A stretch of 64,000 nucleotides of DNA, from assembly GCA_963780165.1 (NCBI GenBank), contig CAWABB010000001.1:1-64000 (forward strand). The letters are read 5' to 3'. The notes beneath the pieces are model-generated. The model searched no databases. It saw only the letters and a list, made by a program, of their open reading frames with translations, and was not told the DNA's origin. A program made the translations under genes and the position numbers. Source of the DNA: CAWABB01 sp963780165. GTDB taxonomy: Bacteria; Bacteroidota; Ignavibacteria; UBA10030; UBA6906. Of the stretch, positions 26,223 through 35,364 are shown piece after piece (within the stretch, counting starts at the first letter, position 1; every line of letters begins with the position of its first letter).

Positions 26223-28079
26223 ATGTCTCAGTCTCAGAAGGTTCACACCATCGATCCCTTTGTTGCCCCACTTCCTGCGGAGGCGACAGAATATCCCAGG
26301 GGAGCGTACGACCCGTTCCCCAACTTTCAGATTCATCGCGGAAGGATAGAGAAGGGCTACGCAGTCCTGGCCAGGCAGATCCGGGAGGCGATGCCCAGGG
26401 GTCTCCGCGTCCTTGTCGTCGACGGATACCAGGGGGTCGCGTGGGACGTTGTACGCGGGGGGTTGGCTGAAGCGTTGGCCGCCGAAGGCGTCCGTCCGGC
26501 GTGGGTGGATATGCGCGAGCACATGCGGCCACAGGAGGATATCCGGGCGCACATCAGTCCATTCCTCGGGGGCAGCGATCCCCTCTTCGGAAGGCGGTAT
26601 CCGCTCGGACCCGAGGCCTTCTTTGATCCGGTCAACCTGGCGGCGTTGCGTATTCGCATCGCGCAGGCCCGTGCCGAGCAGGCTGGCACACTGCTCATCG
26701 TCATCGGATGCGGCGCAGGTCTTCAGGGACTGTGGGACCAGCTCTGGTACGTGGACATCCCGAAGGATGTTCTGGAGGCCGACGCCCGACTCAAGAAGAT
26801 CGCGCCTCTGGGGATGCGGAACCCGCTTCCGTTCGGCGAGTTCTACAAGCAGTCATACTTCGTCGACTGGCCGGCCCTCAACCAGCTGAAGAGCAGGCTG
26901 CTTCCGGACATATCCCGGTTCATCGATGCCCAGAACCCGGAAGGCCCCACATCGATCAACGGGGAAGATTTCCGGAAGGCTCTCCACGATATCGCCGAGA
27001 CGCCCTTCCGCGTCCGGCCCTGGTTCTACCCCGGCCCCTGGGGCGGGCAGTACATGAAAGGGCACATGGGGCTCGATCCCAAGCAGCCGAACTATGCGTG
27101 GTCGTTCGAGCTCATCGTTCCGGAAAACGGGATCGTGTTCGAGCACGGCGGGAATACGCTGGAGTGCTCATTTGATTGCCTGATGTTCGCCCATCACGAG
27201 CGCGTGCTCGGGCAGGAAGCGGGCCGCCAGTTCAAATTCGAGTGGCCGATCCGGCTGGACTATCTCGACACGATCGACGGCGGCAACCTGTCCACTCAGT
27301 GCCATCCACGTCCAGACTACGTCCGGCGGGAATTCGGCGAGACCATCACGCAGGACGAAACGTACTACATCGTCAACTCGAAGCCTGGCGCGCGGGTGTA
27401 CATAGGACTGACTGATGCGTGCGACAAAGAGAAGTTTCGAGCGGCGGTCGAGCAGTCCCAGAGGGACGGCAAAGAAGTAGACATCGACGCGTTCGTGCAC
27501 AGCGAGCCGAGCCAGCCGCATGATCTCTTCTGCATACCCAATGGAACCGTGCACTGCAGCGGGCAAGGGAACCTGGTCCTGGAGATCAGCGCGACCCCGT
27601 ACATCTTCACATTCAAGATCTACGACTACCTGCGCCGCGACCTCGACGGGAGCCTCAGGACGATCAACGTCGCGCGCGCGTTCGACAACATCCGGTTCGA
27701 GCGGCGCCCGGCATGGGTCAAGGAGAATCTGATCGCGCGGCCCCGCGTGCTGCGGAGCGGTCCGGACTGGCAGCATGTGGTCCTCATGGATCGCCCGGAG
27801 GTCTTTTACGAGATCCATCGTATCGAATTCGCCCGCTCGTTTGAGCTCGACACGGAAGACCGGGGCTTTGCGGTGAATCTCGTGGCGGGAGAGAAAGTCG
27901 CCCTGAGCGGCATCAACGGCATCGCCGCCAATCTCCATTATCTCGAATCCATGATCATCCCGGCGGCGGCGCAGCACGTCCGGATCGTCAACCAGGGGAA
28001 CCGGCCCTGCATGATGATTCTGGTCTTCGTCCGGCCCGGGACAGGATCGGCGCTTCCGCTGAACAACCCCGACCGCTGA
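26223..28079 (+). CDS. Class I mannose-6-phosphate isomerase-like protein with N-terminal P-loop-like domain
   Basis: A 618-aa protein, far longer than a stand-alone class I isomerase of about 320-400 aa. The C-terminal half has isomerase cupin signatures: FGETITQDETYYIVNSKPGA, then RVYIGLTDACDKEKFRAAV and CIPNGTVHCSGQGNLVLEIS. The N-terminal ~250 residues resemble a nucleoside or sugar kinase fold: RVLVVDGYQGVAWDVVRGGL looks like a P-loop region in which the GKS/T triplet is missing. AGGA precedes the ATG. It directly follows the ROK kinase, which fits a mannose or fructose phosphate route. The N-terminal assignment is inference. Confidence 0.82.
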   Translation: MSQSQKVHTIDPFVAPLPAEATEYPRGAYDPFPNFQIHRGRIEKGYAVLARQIREAMPRGLRVLVVDGYQGVAWDVVRGGLAEALAAEGVRPAWVDMREHMRPQEDIRAHISPFLGGSDPLFGRRYPLGPEAFFDPVNLAALRIRIAQARAEQAGTLLIVIGCGAGLQGLWDQLWYVDIPKDVLEADARLKKIAPLGMRNPLPFGEFYKQSYFVDWPALNQLKSRLLPDISRFIDAQNPEGPTSINGEDFRKALHDIAETPFRVRPWFYPGPWGGQYMKGHMGLDPKQPNYAWSFELIVPENGIVFEHGGNTLECSFDCLMFAHHERVLGQEAGRQFKFEWPIRLDYLDTIDGGNLSTQCHPRPDYVRREFGETITQDETYYIVNSKPGARVYIGLTDACDKEKFRAAVEQSQRDGKEVDIDAFVHSEPSQPHDLFCIPNGTVHCSGQGNLVLEISATPYIFTFKIYDYLRRDLDGSLRTINVARAFDNIRFERRPAWVKENLIARPRVLRSGPDWQHVVLMDRPEVFYEIHRIEFARSFELDTEDRGFAVNLVAGEKVALSGINGIAANLHYLESMIIPAAAQHVRIVNQGNRPCMMILVFVRPGTGSALPLNNPDR

Positions 28080-28111
28080 GAGCCCCGCACCCCGGAAACG
28101 ACCTGGAAGGC

Positions 28112-29098
28112 TCACGGACGCGGGAACAATGCGATGTCGGCGACGACAGGGAGGTGATCGGAGAGGAACCCTTCCTTTCTGCGGGCATCGCAGGTCGTGT
28201 GGCTCAGCACCTGGAGGGACCTGCTTACGAACAGATAGTCGATCCGTTCGCCTGGATCGGGGGCCTTCAGTTCAAACCCGGTGAACGTAGCTTTCGGGCC
28301 CTCGTGGGGGGAGAGCGAACTCAACTGGGCGTCCTCCAGGCGCGGACCGGGGATGTCGGGCGAGGTCAGGATGAGATACGGAGGATCGGTCTCCACCGCA
28401 TTGAAATCCCCCGCCACGATGACCGGCGATCTGCGCGCAATCTCACCGATTTTCTTCCTCAGCAACTGTGCGCTCTTTCCGCGGGCCTCCACCCCCTGAT
28501 GGTCGAAGTGTGTGTTGAACACAAAGAAGGTTCGAGCGGCGGATGAATCGGCGAGCCGCACCCACGTGACGATGCGCGGGAGAGCCGCATCCCAGCCCTT
28601 TCCCGGCACGTCCGGAGTCGGAGAGAGCCAGTATGTCCCATTGTCAAGCAGGGTGAAGCGGGCTATGTTGAAGTAGATCGCCGAGTACTCGCCCTCCGTT
28701 TTGCCGTCATCACGCCCGACACCGCGCATATCGAATCCTCGAAGCCCCTCCTTCAAGAAAGCCACCTGGTCGTTGAGCCCCTCCTGTATGCACAGGATGT
28801 CAGGCTTCTGGGAAAGCACGTACGAAAGAAGCGCGTCGCGCCGTTTCTCCCACGCATGGACGCCGTCGTCCGGGTTGTTATACCGGATGTTCCATGTCAT
28901 TATGCGCACCACATCGGCCCCGCGGGCCACAGTATCCGAGGGGGCAAGGCGCGTTCCCCTCTCACCATACATGTTGGCGGCTTGCGAGAGTCGGGCATCC
29001 TGTGCCCGGGCCGCAATGAACACAGCGCACACGAAGAGGGCGGCGAGCGCGACACCAGGCATCGCAAACGCAGATCGGGATTTCGAGGATCGTGTCAT
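28112..29098 (-). CDS. Secreted endonuclease/exonuclease/phosphatase-family protein
   Basis: A 328-aa protein with a signal-like N-terminus (MPGVALAALFVCAVFIAARA). The EEP fold motifs are complete: MTWNIRYNN (catalytic Asn), DILCIQEG (metal-binding Glu), FVFNTHFDHQG (His), VIVAGDFNAVETDP (GDFN) and EGFLSDHLPVVADI (SDH). Members cleave phosphodiesters in nucleic acids, sphingomyelin or inositol phosphates. Export suggests an extracellular or periplasmic phosphodiesterase. The ATG at 29098 was chosen over an upstream in-frame codon because it puts the signal sequence near the N-terminus. It is convergent with the isomerase gene. Confidence 0.88.
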   Translation of the reverse strand: MTRSSKSRSAFAMPGVALAALFVCAVFIAARAQDARLSQAANMYGERGTRLAPSDTVARGADVVRIMTWNIRYNNPDDGVHAWEKRRDALLSYVLSQKPDILCIQEGLNDQVAFLKEGLRGFDMRGVGRDDGKTEGEYSAIYFNIARFTLLDNGTYWLSPTPDVPGKGWDAALPRIVTWVRLADSSAARTFFVFNTHFDHQGVEARGKSAQLLRKKIGEIARRSPVIVAGDFNAVETDPPYLILTSPDIPGPRLEDAQLSSLSPHEGPKATFTGFELKAPDPGERIDYLFVSRSLQVLSHTTCDARRKEGFLSDHLPVVADIALFPRP

Positions 29099-29467
29099 GG
29101 CATGGACTTGTGCTGTGGGGAGGATACCGTCTTGACCGAACCTATCTCTTTCTCTCCTTTGGTGCAAGGGGAAGCTTCACCTCAGATGAGTTGGCGCTGC
29201 TGGAAGCGATCTGGCTGCAGGAGCTTTAACCCTTCGGCGAACGAGGCGACAACCGGGACTCCCCCATTCGGCAAGCATAACGCGGGCGCCCCTCCCTCTT
29301 CCAGCTCCCCAGCCCCTGCAACCTGCTGATTCCCTCAGATTAGTCCCCTTTCTCCCTTGATCCGGATCAAGACCAGTTCTTAGCCTACCTCAATGCCCCG
29401 GCGGCGTTCCGGATGTACATTGACTGCGTCAACGCAATCAATGAATCATTCCTGAGAGAGGTTAGTA
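29099..29467 (+). other. Intergenic region between divergent genes
   Basis: No gene is seen. It contains the FNR-type box at 29357-29370, a TACATT -10-like element (29416-29421) with only a weak -35, and an inverted repeat TTGAC-TGC-GTCAA at 29420-29432, just upstream of yceI. Confidence 0.5.
29357..29370 (+). promoter_or_regulatory. FNR-type operator TTGAT-N4-ATCAA
   Basis: TTGATCCGGATCAA is a perfect palindrome identical to the FNR-family consensus. Its centre is about 62-65 bp upstream of the start predicted from the TACATT element, an activator-like position. The likely cognate regulator is encoded at 30158. Confidence 0.6.
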
Positions 29468-30013
29468 ATGGCACACTGGATCATCGACCCGGCTCATTCT
29501 GAAGTGAAGTTCAAGGTGAAGCACCTCGTCATCTCCACCGTCACCGGACAATTCAATACGGTCCGTGGGACGGTGGAATCGGCAACGCCCGATTTTGCCA
29601 ACGCCCGCATCCAGTTCGAAGCCGATGTTGACAGCATCAACACAAACAACGAACAGCGCGACGCCCATCTGAAATCGGCCGACTTCTTCGACGCGGCCAA
29701 CCATCCGACGCTTTCGTTTGTCTCGACATCGCTCAGGCCGAAGGGCGATGGGGCCTACGAACTCAGGGGCGACATGACCATCCGCGGGGCGAAGCGCGGC
29801 GTCGTGCTTGACGCCACATATAACGGCACGGTGCAAGGCTTCGATGGCGCTGTCGCCGCCTTCGAGATCACCGGGAAACTGAACCGGCAGGATTTTGGCC
29901 TTCGCTGGAATGCGCTCACCGAGACCGGCGGTGTCGTCGTGAGCGACGAGGTGAAGTTGGATATCGCCGTAGAGCTCAAGCCGGCCGAAGTCGGCGAACT
30001 CGTCGCCGCCTGA
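29468..30013 (+). CDS. YceI-family protein
   Basis: A 181-aa protein covering the whole lipocalin-like YceI domain: WIIDPAHSEVKFKVKHLVIS, GQFNTVRGTVESATPDF, RDAHLKSADFFDAANHPTLS and GLRWNALTETGGVVVSDEVK. Members bind isoprenoid quinone-like or other amphiphilic lipids. No signal peptide is present, so this copy is probably cytoplasmic. GAGAGAGG precedes the ATG. It lies downstream of an FNR-type box and upstream of a Crp/Fnr regulator, suggesting respiratory or stress control. Confidence 0.93.
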   Translation: MAHWIIDPAHSEVKFKVKHLVISTVTGQFNTVRGTVESATPDFANARIQFEADVDSINTNNEQRDAHLKSADFFDAANHPTLSFVSTSLRPKGDGAYELRGDMTIRGAKRGVVLDATYNGTVQGFDGAVAAFEITGKLNRQDFGLRWNALTETGGVVVSDEVKLDIAVELKPAEVGELVAA

Positions 30014-30157
30014 CGCTCAATCGCCGAGCCCGTCGCCGCAGCGCGGCGGGCCGCCGGCCAGTACGAACCGAGAGGGGGGTTGCAGGACAGCCTGGATTTT
30101 CCGAGGTTAGCTACGGGCGCGTGACGCTGGATCCCGCCCCCTACCCGAGGACAGACC

Positions 30158-30763
30158 GTGCAAGACATTCGCGTCATGTTCGACCGGTTGCGCGATCACG
30201 TATCGCGACTGGTCCCCCTCACGGACGAAGAGGTTCCGCTTTGCTCCTCCTTCATGATTCCAAAACGGGTCCGGAAAGGCGCGTACCTCATCCAGGAAGG
30301 CGAGCCATCGAAGTACCTCGCGTTTGTGACTAGCGGATGCCTTCGATCGTACACAATCGACACGAAGGGCGAAGAGCACATCGTCCAGTTTGCCTTTGAC
30401 GGATGGTGGATCACGGATCTGTACAGTTTCCTGACCGGCAAACCCGGCAGCTACTTCATTGATGCCCTGGAGGAGTCCGATGTACTCCTGCTGGAATCCG
30501 CCGCCTACGAGAAACTCTGCACCACGGTCGTCCAGTTCGAGCGCTACTTTCGCATTCTTCTCCAGAACAATTACATCGCCACCCATCGCCGCGTACTCGC
30601 CTCGATCAGCATGTCAGCGGAGGAACGATACCTCCAGATGCTGGAAGACTACCCCACGATTGTACAACGGGTCGCCCAGCGACACATCGCATCATACCTC
30701 GGGATCACGCCCGAGGCGCTCAGCCGGATCAGAAATCGCATCGTGAAAAGTCCGAAACTTTAG
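30158..30763 (+). CDS. Crp/Fnr-family transcriptional regulator
   Basis: A 201-aa protein. The cyclic-nucleotide-binding-type beta roll is at ~20-120 (KGAYLIQEGEPSKYLAFVTS, GEEHIVQFAFDGWWITDLYS). The C-terminal winged helix has VAQRHIASYLGITPEALSRI. The recognition helix carries E-x-x-S-R (EALSR), the FNR signature that reads TTGAT half-sites. The N-terminal cysteine cluster of oxygen-sensing FNR is absent, so the signal is not a Fe-S cluster of that type. The GTG start has GAGG upstream. It probably acts on the box at 29357-29370. Confidence 0.9.
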   Translation: MQDIRVMFDRLRDHVSRLVPLTDEEVPLCSSFMIPKRVRKGAYLIQEGEPSKYLAFVTSGCLRSYTIDTKGEEHIVQFAFDGWWITDLYSFLTGKPGSYFIDALEESDVLLLESAAYEKLCTTVVQFERYFRILLQNNYIATHRRVLASISMSAEERYLQMLEDYPTIVQRVAQRHIASYLGITPEALSRIRNRIVKSPKL

Positions 30764-30777
30764 GGATTGCTTTCCGC

Positions 30778-31593
30778 ATGAACACCGGTTCGTACCATTC
30801 GTTGGCACCCGTCCTGTATTTCCCCCATGGGGGCGGGCCGTTGCCGTTGCTCGGAGATCCCGGCCATAAGAACATGGTCGACTTCCTCACCAGGATAACG
30901 CCGACGCTCCCCGTCCCATCGGCGATCCTGGTCATAAGCGCCCATTGGGAGGCATCTCAACCGACGCTTACGAGCGGGGCGTCACCTTCCCTGATCTATG
31001 ACTATCGCGGGTTTCCGGAAGAATCGTACCGGATCCTGTACCCCGCGCCAGGCGAGCCCGCGCTCGCAGCCACCGTCCATCGGATGCTGACAGCAGCCGG
31101 AATCGAGTCCCGGTTGGACGACCACCGCGGCTTCGACCATGGCCTCTTTGTCCCCCTGAAGATCATGTATCCGGATGCGCAGATCCCCTGCATTCAACTC
31201 TCCCTGGTATCGGGACTGGATCCAGACATGCACGTTCGCGTCGGGAGGGCTCTGTCCGGGCTCAGGGAGCAGAACATTCTGGTGATTGGTTCGGGGTTCT
31301 CGTTCCATAACATACGGGCCTTTTTCACTTCTGAACCGGGAGCCCCTGACCCGCGCAATGAGGTTTTTCAGCAATGGCTCATAGATGTGTGTACGGACGA
31401 GAAGGTCACCCCGGAGGAACGGGAAAGCGCCCTGGTGGGATGGGAGACGGCTCCATCCGCCCGTTACTGCCATCCGCGGGAGGAGCACCTCCTCCCATTG
31501 CACGTCTGCTGCGGGATTGCGGGATCCGTTGCCGAGCTCGCATTTGATGGGAAGGTGTTGGGGAAGCGATCGGTCGCGCTGCTGTGGCACTGA
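30778..31593 (+). CDS. DODA-type extradiol ring-cleavage dioxygenase
   Basis: A 271-aa protein of the class III extradiol (LigB/YgiD, DOPA-dioxygenase-like) family. APVLYFPHGGGPLPLLGDPG gives the first metal His. VISAHWEAS, DDHRGFDHGLFVPLKIMYPD and HPREEHLLPLHVCCG supply the remaining ligands and catalytic residues. It would cleave a catecholic ring using non-heme iron or zinc; the physiological substrate is unknown. It starts 14 nt after the Crp/Fnr regulator gene, so the two are probably co-transcribed. Confidence 0.9.
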   Translation: MNTGSYHSLAPVLYFPHGGGPLPLLGDPGHKNMVDFLTRITPTLPVPSAILVISAHWEASQPTLTSGASPSLIYDYRGFPEESYRILYPAPGEPALAATVHRMLTAAGIESRLDDHRGFDHGLFVPLKIMYPDAQIPCIQLSLVSGLDPDMHVRVGRALSGLREQNILVIGSGFSFHNIRAFFTSEPGAPDPRNEVFQQWLIDVCTDEKVTPEERESALVGWETAPSARYCHPREEHLLPLHVCCGIAGSVAELAFDGKVLGKRSVALLWH

Positions 31594-31981
31594 CCGTCTT
31601 CGTCTGGGGTCCCGAATTCCCAATTCTGAGGCAGGTGCTTCCCAAACGTTGAAAATCGGAGCGGGAGTTGGACCTGCCTGAAAACCCCCGGAGATAACCT
31701 GTTGATTTTCAAGGACTTCGGGAAAGACAATATGCATCAAAATCGGCAATATTTGGCATAGTGATTGGTTAGTAGTCAGTGGCATTGGTGTGACTTCCTG
31801 CCGCAAGTACCTTTTGCACCAGCTGTTCCTTCGAAACCAGCCTTTCTGATCCACCTGCAGTTGCTGTTCTCTTCATCCTGTTCTTTCGATGTAACGACTA
31901 ATTTCCCGATGGGCGAGAGGGCCGAGTGTGCCCCGTCGCGTGGATTCCATCATTACTCTACACTCACGAAAGGGGCAACAC
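31594..31981 (+). other. Intergenic region upstream of the cytochrome gene
   Basis: No gene is seen. A weak inverted repeat AGGCAGGT/ACCTGCCT (about 31631-31678) follows the dioxygenase gene. A TAATTT element at 31899-31904 could be a -10 box but lacks a recognisable -35. Confidence 0.4.
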
Positions 31982-34132
31982 ATGAGGCACACTGTTTCGA
32001 TTTGCGTGGCGCTCGTGGTCCTGGCTTTACTCGCGGGCCTGGCCTTCGACGCAAGCGCGCAGACCATCAAACGGGTCGGCATCTCTGCAAACTACGCGAA
32101 GATCGCTTATCCGGGGCAGACCTGGTCCTGGCAGATTTCCAACGGCCTGAAGGCCGTCGGCGCAGGCACGAAGGCCTTCTGGATGGTCGACACCCTCGGG
32201 TCGGGCCAGACCGGCGCACCGTCCTGGGCGATCGTTTCGGCCCCCGGCGGTTCCGCCGCGGCGCTCGATTCGACCGGCACAATGGGTAACAGCCTGACGA
32301 CGGATGTCGTGGGCCAGTACATCGTGAGCGTCACCGTTGGCACCACCACAGTCTACGACTCGATCTGGGCCAGCAACTACCGCGGCATGACCGCCGATGC
32401 CAACGCCGGCTGCCTGTGCCACGGTGAAGCTGCTGAGATCAAGACGAACTGGGAGAGCACCGGTCACGCAAAGATCTTCAAAGAGGGAGTCTCCGGCGAA
32501 CTCGAAGTGGTCGCAGAAACCAACCAGGGTCTCTATGCAACCGGCTGCATCCGCTGCCACACGACCGGATTCCAGTACGAACTGAACAACGGGAACTTCG
32601 GCTACCTCGCGCATAACAATCCTGCGCCCTCGCCGAATTCATGGGATTCGACCTGGTGGGTCGGCTTCCCGCGGACGGCCGACGGTGCCGATCTCATGAT
32701 CCCCGCCGGCGACCCGACGACCATGGACAACCTTCCGGTGATCCTGAAGCCCGTCTCCGCCATCGGTTGCGAGAGCTGCCATGGACCGCTCGATCAGCAC
32801 ATGTCGACGTTTGACATGACGGCGTCGCGCGTCGGCAAGTCGCTCTCGGCAGACGTGTGCAACCAGTGCCACGATGCGTCGGGCAAGCACAGCATCGGCT
32901 CGTATGCCCGCTACTCAAAGCACGACGAGCTGGAGACAGGTTCCGAGACGAAGCGGGCAAGCTGCTACCCCTGCCACAGCGGCGGCGCGTTTGTCGAGTG
33001 GGTGAAGGCTGGCAAGGACACCACAGGATTCGCGGCAGCCGGCAAGTGGACAGCGGCGTCAGGCGGCATCTCGATCGCCTGTGCAACCTGCCACGATCCC
33101 CATGGCAAGAACGACTCGGCCAACCCGTGGAACCTCCGTACGACGACGGTGGATAGCCTGCTCTGCGGCTACATACCGACGACTGGAGGGGAGGGTCAGC
33201 TTTGCATGAACTGCCATAAGGCCCGGTACGATGTCAGGGTCCGCGTGCAGCCGAACAATCCCCCCTACTTCGGATTCGTGAACCGGTACGGCCCGCACGA
33301 GAGCCCACAGGCCGACATGTTCCTCGGGGTTGGCGGCTATCAGTATGACGACAACACCTTCTATGGCGTCAACACGCACGGTAGCCTTGAGAAAGGCTGC
33401 ATCACGTGCCACATGAGCGAGCGCGGGTCAGGCTTGCTCCCGAACCACCAGATGTCGATGGATGAGGCGGAGTATGTCGGGACAACCTTCGATCCTCTCG
33501 AAGCGTGCGCCGGCTGCCATGGCACCATCACGGACTACGACGACATCAAGGCGTTCTACGATTTCGACCGGAACGGCACCATCGAGGGCGTGCAGACGGA
33601 GATCCAGAGCTTGCTCGACGAGCTGAAGACAAAACTGCCGCAGGATCCTCTCACCGGCGAGCCTGTCAACATGACGAAAGACAGCCTCCTTGTGAAGGAT
33701 CGTGCTGACTACGTTGAAGGGATCTGGAACTACTACCTCGTGAAGAACGACAAGAGCATGGGCATCCACAACGCCGCTTATGCGGCCGCCCTGCTCCGGA
33801 AGTCGCTCGGACTGAGCCTCTCCGATGTCAAGATGCTGGATCCCAAGGTCCCGCAGTCGTTCGTGTTGAACCAGAACTACCCGAACCCGTTCAACCCGAC
33901 GACCAACATCTCCTTCGCGCTGCCCACGTCCGAGCAGGTGAAGATCGAGATCTACAATGTCACTGGCGAACTGGTGAAGGTCCTTGCCGACGAGACCTTC
34001 AGCGCCGGGACTTTCCAGGTTACCTGGGATGGCAGCAATAAGTCCGGCGTGAAGACCCCGAGCGGCATGTATATTTATCGCCTGCAGGCAGGGTCGTTCA
34101 CGACCGCCAAGAAGATGCTCATGCTGAAGTAA
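31982..34132 (+). CDS. T9SS-secreted multiheme c-type cytochrome
   Basis: A 716-aa protein with a Sec signal (VALVVLALLAGLAFDASAQ) and an Ig-like N-terminal domain (VGQYIVSVTVGTTTVYDSIW). Eight CxxCH heme motifs begin at about Cys189, 263, 293, 328, 367, 408, 473 and 509. An extra CLCH at ~144 may be a non-standard heme site. The C-terminal T9SS sorting domain has LNQNYPNPFNPTTNISFALP and SGMYIYRLQAG. The protein should be heme-loaded in the periplasm and then moved to the cell surface, where it could carry electrons to or from external acceptors. AAGGGG precedes the ATG and a strong terminator follows. Confidence 0.93.
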   Translation: MRHTVSICVALVVLALLAGLAFDASAQTIKRVGISANYAKIAYPGQTWSWQISNGLKAVGAGTKAFWMVDTLGSGQTGAPSWAIVSAPGGSAAALDSTGTMGNSLTTDVVGQYIVSVTVGTTTVYDSIWASNYRGMTADANAGCLCHGEAAEIKTNWESTGHAKIFKEGVSGELEVVAETNQGLYATGCIRCHTTGFQYELNNGNFGYLAHNNPAPSPNSWDSTWWVGFPRTADGADLMIPAGDPTTMDNLPVILKPVSAIGCESCHGPLDQHMSTFDMTASRVGKSLSADVCNQCHDASGKHSIGSYARYSKHDELETGSETKRASCYPCHSGGAFVEWVKAGKDTTGFAAAGKWTAASGGISIACATCHDPHGKNDSANPWNLRTTTVDSLLCGYIPTTGGEGQLCMNCHKARYDVRVRVQPNNPPYFGFVNRYGPHESPQADMFLGVGGYQYDDNTFYGVNTHGSLEKGCITCHMSERGSGLLPNHQMSMDEAEYVGTTFDPLEACAGCHGTITDYDDIKAFYDFDRNGTIEGVQTEIQSLLDELKTKLPQDPLTGEPVNMTKDSLLVKDRADYVEGIWNYYLVKNDKSMGIHNAAYAAALLRKSLGLSLSDVKMLDPKVPQSFVLNQNYPNPFNPTTNISFALPTSEQVKIEIYNVTGELVKVLADETFSAGTFQVTWDGSNKSGVKTPSGMYIYRLQAGSFTTAKKMLMLK

Positions 34133-34164
34133 GCTGTCCACCCTCTCATCCGAGAGAGTGCTCA

Positions 34165-34196
34165 GGGGGCGCCGGCAACGGCGCCCCCTTCGTTTT
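34165..34196 (+). terminator. Terminator of the cytochrome gene
   Basis: A perfect 10-bp stem GGGGGCGCCG/CGGCGCCCCC with a GCAA tetraloop, followed by TTCGTTTT. Confidence 0.9.
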
Positions 34197-34207
34197 CCTC
34201 CCCCGGA

Positions 34208-34236
34208 TTGATATTCGGACCTATCCTCCCTACCTT
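34208..34236 (+). promoter_or_regulatory. Promoter of the desulfhydrase-like gene
   Basis: TTGATA (34208-34213), 17 nt, TACCTT (34231-34236) followed by CG, about 50 nt before the ATG at 34296. Confidence 0.6.
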
Positions 34237-34295
34237 CGCTGAGTCGCTCCCCCACTGCCCCCTGGAGAGCTCACGAAAGCACCGACATCAAATCG

Positions 34296-35294
34296 ATGAT
34301 CGACACCGTCCCGCGCGTTACGCTCGCAGATCTCCCGACCCCCCTGGAGGAAGCTCCACGGTTGGGCAGGCACATCGGACTCTCACGCCTCCTGATCAAG
34401 CGTGACGATCAGACGGGCCTCGCCATGGGCGGGAACAAAGCCCGAAAACTGGAGTACGATTTCGCGGACGTCCTCAAGAAGGGGTCTGATGTCGTCGTGA
34501 CCGTCGGGGGGGCACAGTCCAATCACGCCCGGATGACCGCGGCAGCAGCCCGAAAACTGGGCCTGGATGCGAAGCTCGTCCTCGGCGGCCCAGACATCGA
34601 CGAGTTCCAGGGGAATATGCTCCTCGACGTTCTCTTCGGCGCGGAGATCCGGTTCCTCAAGAACGACGACGACAATGACCACCTCGCAGCCGCAATGGAT
34701 CTATGGGTCCAAGAGCTGACGAAGCAAGGACGAAAGCCTTACGCCCTCCCGATCGGGGGGAGCACAGGCCTGAGCGCGCTCGGGTATGTCTGGGCGATGA
34801 GGGAACTGACCGGACAGTTTGGCCAGGGCCCTGTCCAGATCATCCTCGCTGTCGGCTCATGCGGAACGCTCGCCGGCGTCCTGCTCGGGGCGCACCTGTA
34901 CATGTCCCGGGCCAGAGTCGTCGGGATCAGCGTGTCCCGAACATCCGACCGGATCAAGACCGCGACTGCCGCTTTGATCAAGGACGCTGCAGGGATATTG
35001 AACCTCAAAGAATTCCCGACCCAGCGTGCCGTCGAGACCTACGACACGTACCACCAGGAATACGGAGCATTCACCGATTCCGCGAAGGATGCCATCATCG
35101 CGTGCGCGCGGCTCGAGGGGCTCCTGCTCGATCCCGTGTATACGGGGAAGGCAATGGCCGGACTGATCGACCTGGTTCGCACGGGCGTTCTGGACAAGAA
35201 TATTCCGACGATCTTCCTCCACACTGGCGGACTCCCGATCATCTTTGCGTACGAGAAGCACTTTCGCTCACTCGCTTCATGCACGAAAATCTAA
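34296..35294 (+). CDS. D-cysteine desulfhydrase / ACC deaminase-family PLP enzyme
   Basis: A 332-aa fold-type-II PLP enzyme. LLIKRDDQTGLAMGGNKARK is the family signature, with the PLP lysine expected at Lys51 of NKARKLE. GGAQSNHARMTAAAARKLG and LPIGGSTGLSALGYV bind substrate and phosphate. The order and length match D-cysteine desulfhydrase (DcyD) and related 1-aminocyclopropane-1-carboxylate deaminase homologues, which cannot be separated safely by eye. It probably breaks down D-cysteine or a related amino acid to pyruvate and ammonia in the cytoplasm. Confidence 0.88.
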   Translation: MIDTVPRVTLADLPTPLEEAPRLGRHIGLSRLLIKRDDQTGLAMGGNKARKLEYDFADVLKKGSDVVVTVGGAQSNHARMTAAAARKLGLDAKLVLGGPDIDEFQGNMLLDVLFGAEIRFLKNDDDNDHLAAAMDLWVQELTKQGRKPYALPIGGSTGLSALGYVWAMRELTGQFGQGPVQIILAVGSCGTLAGVLLGAHLYMSRARVVGISVSRTSDRIKTATAALIKDAAGILNLKEFPTQRAVETYDTYHQEYGAFTDSAKDAIIACARLEGLLLDPVYTGKAMAGLIDLVRTGVLDKNIPTIFLHTGGLPIIFAYEKHFRSLASCTKI

Positions 35295-35364
35295 CCGCCT
35301 TTCGAATGGCATCGAACCCCAGGAAAGAAATGAATGTCGTCCCCAACGCTGGGATGCAATAACC

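Noticed and set aside
31631..31678. AGGCAGGT/ACCTGCCT inverted repeat after the dioxygenase gene as a terminator
   Set aside because: The loop is over 30 nt and no T-tract follows.
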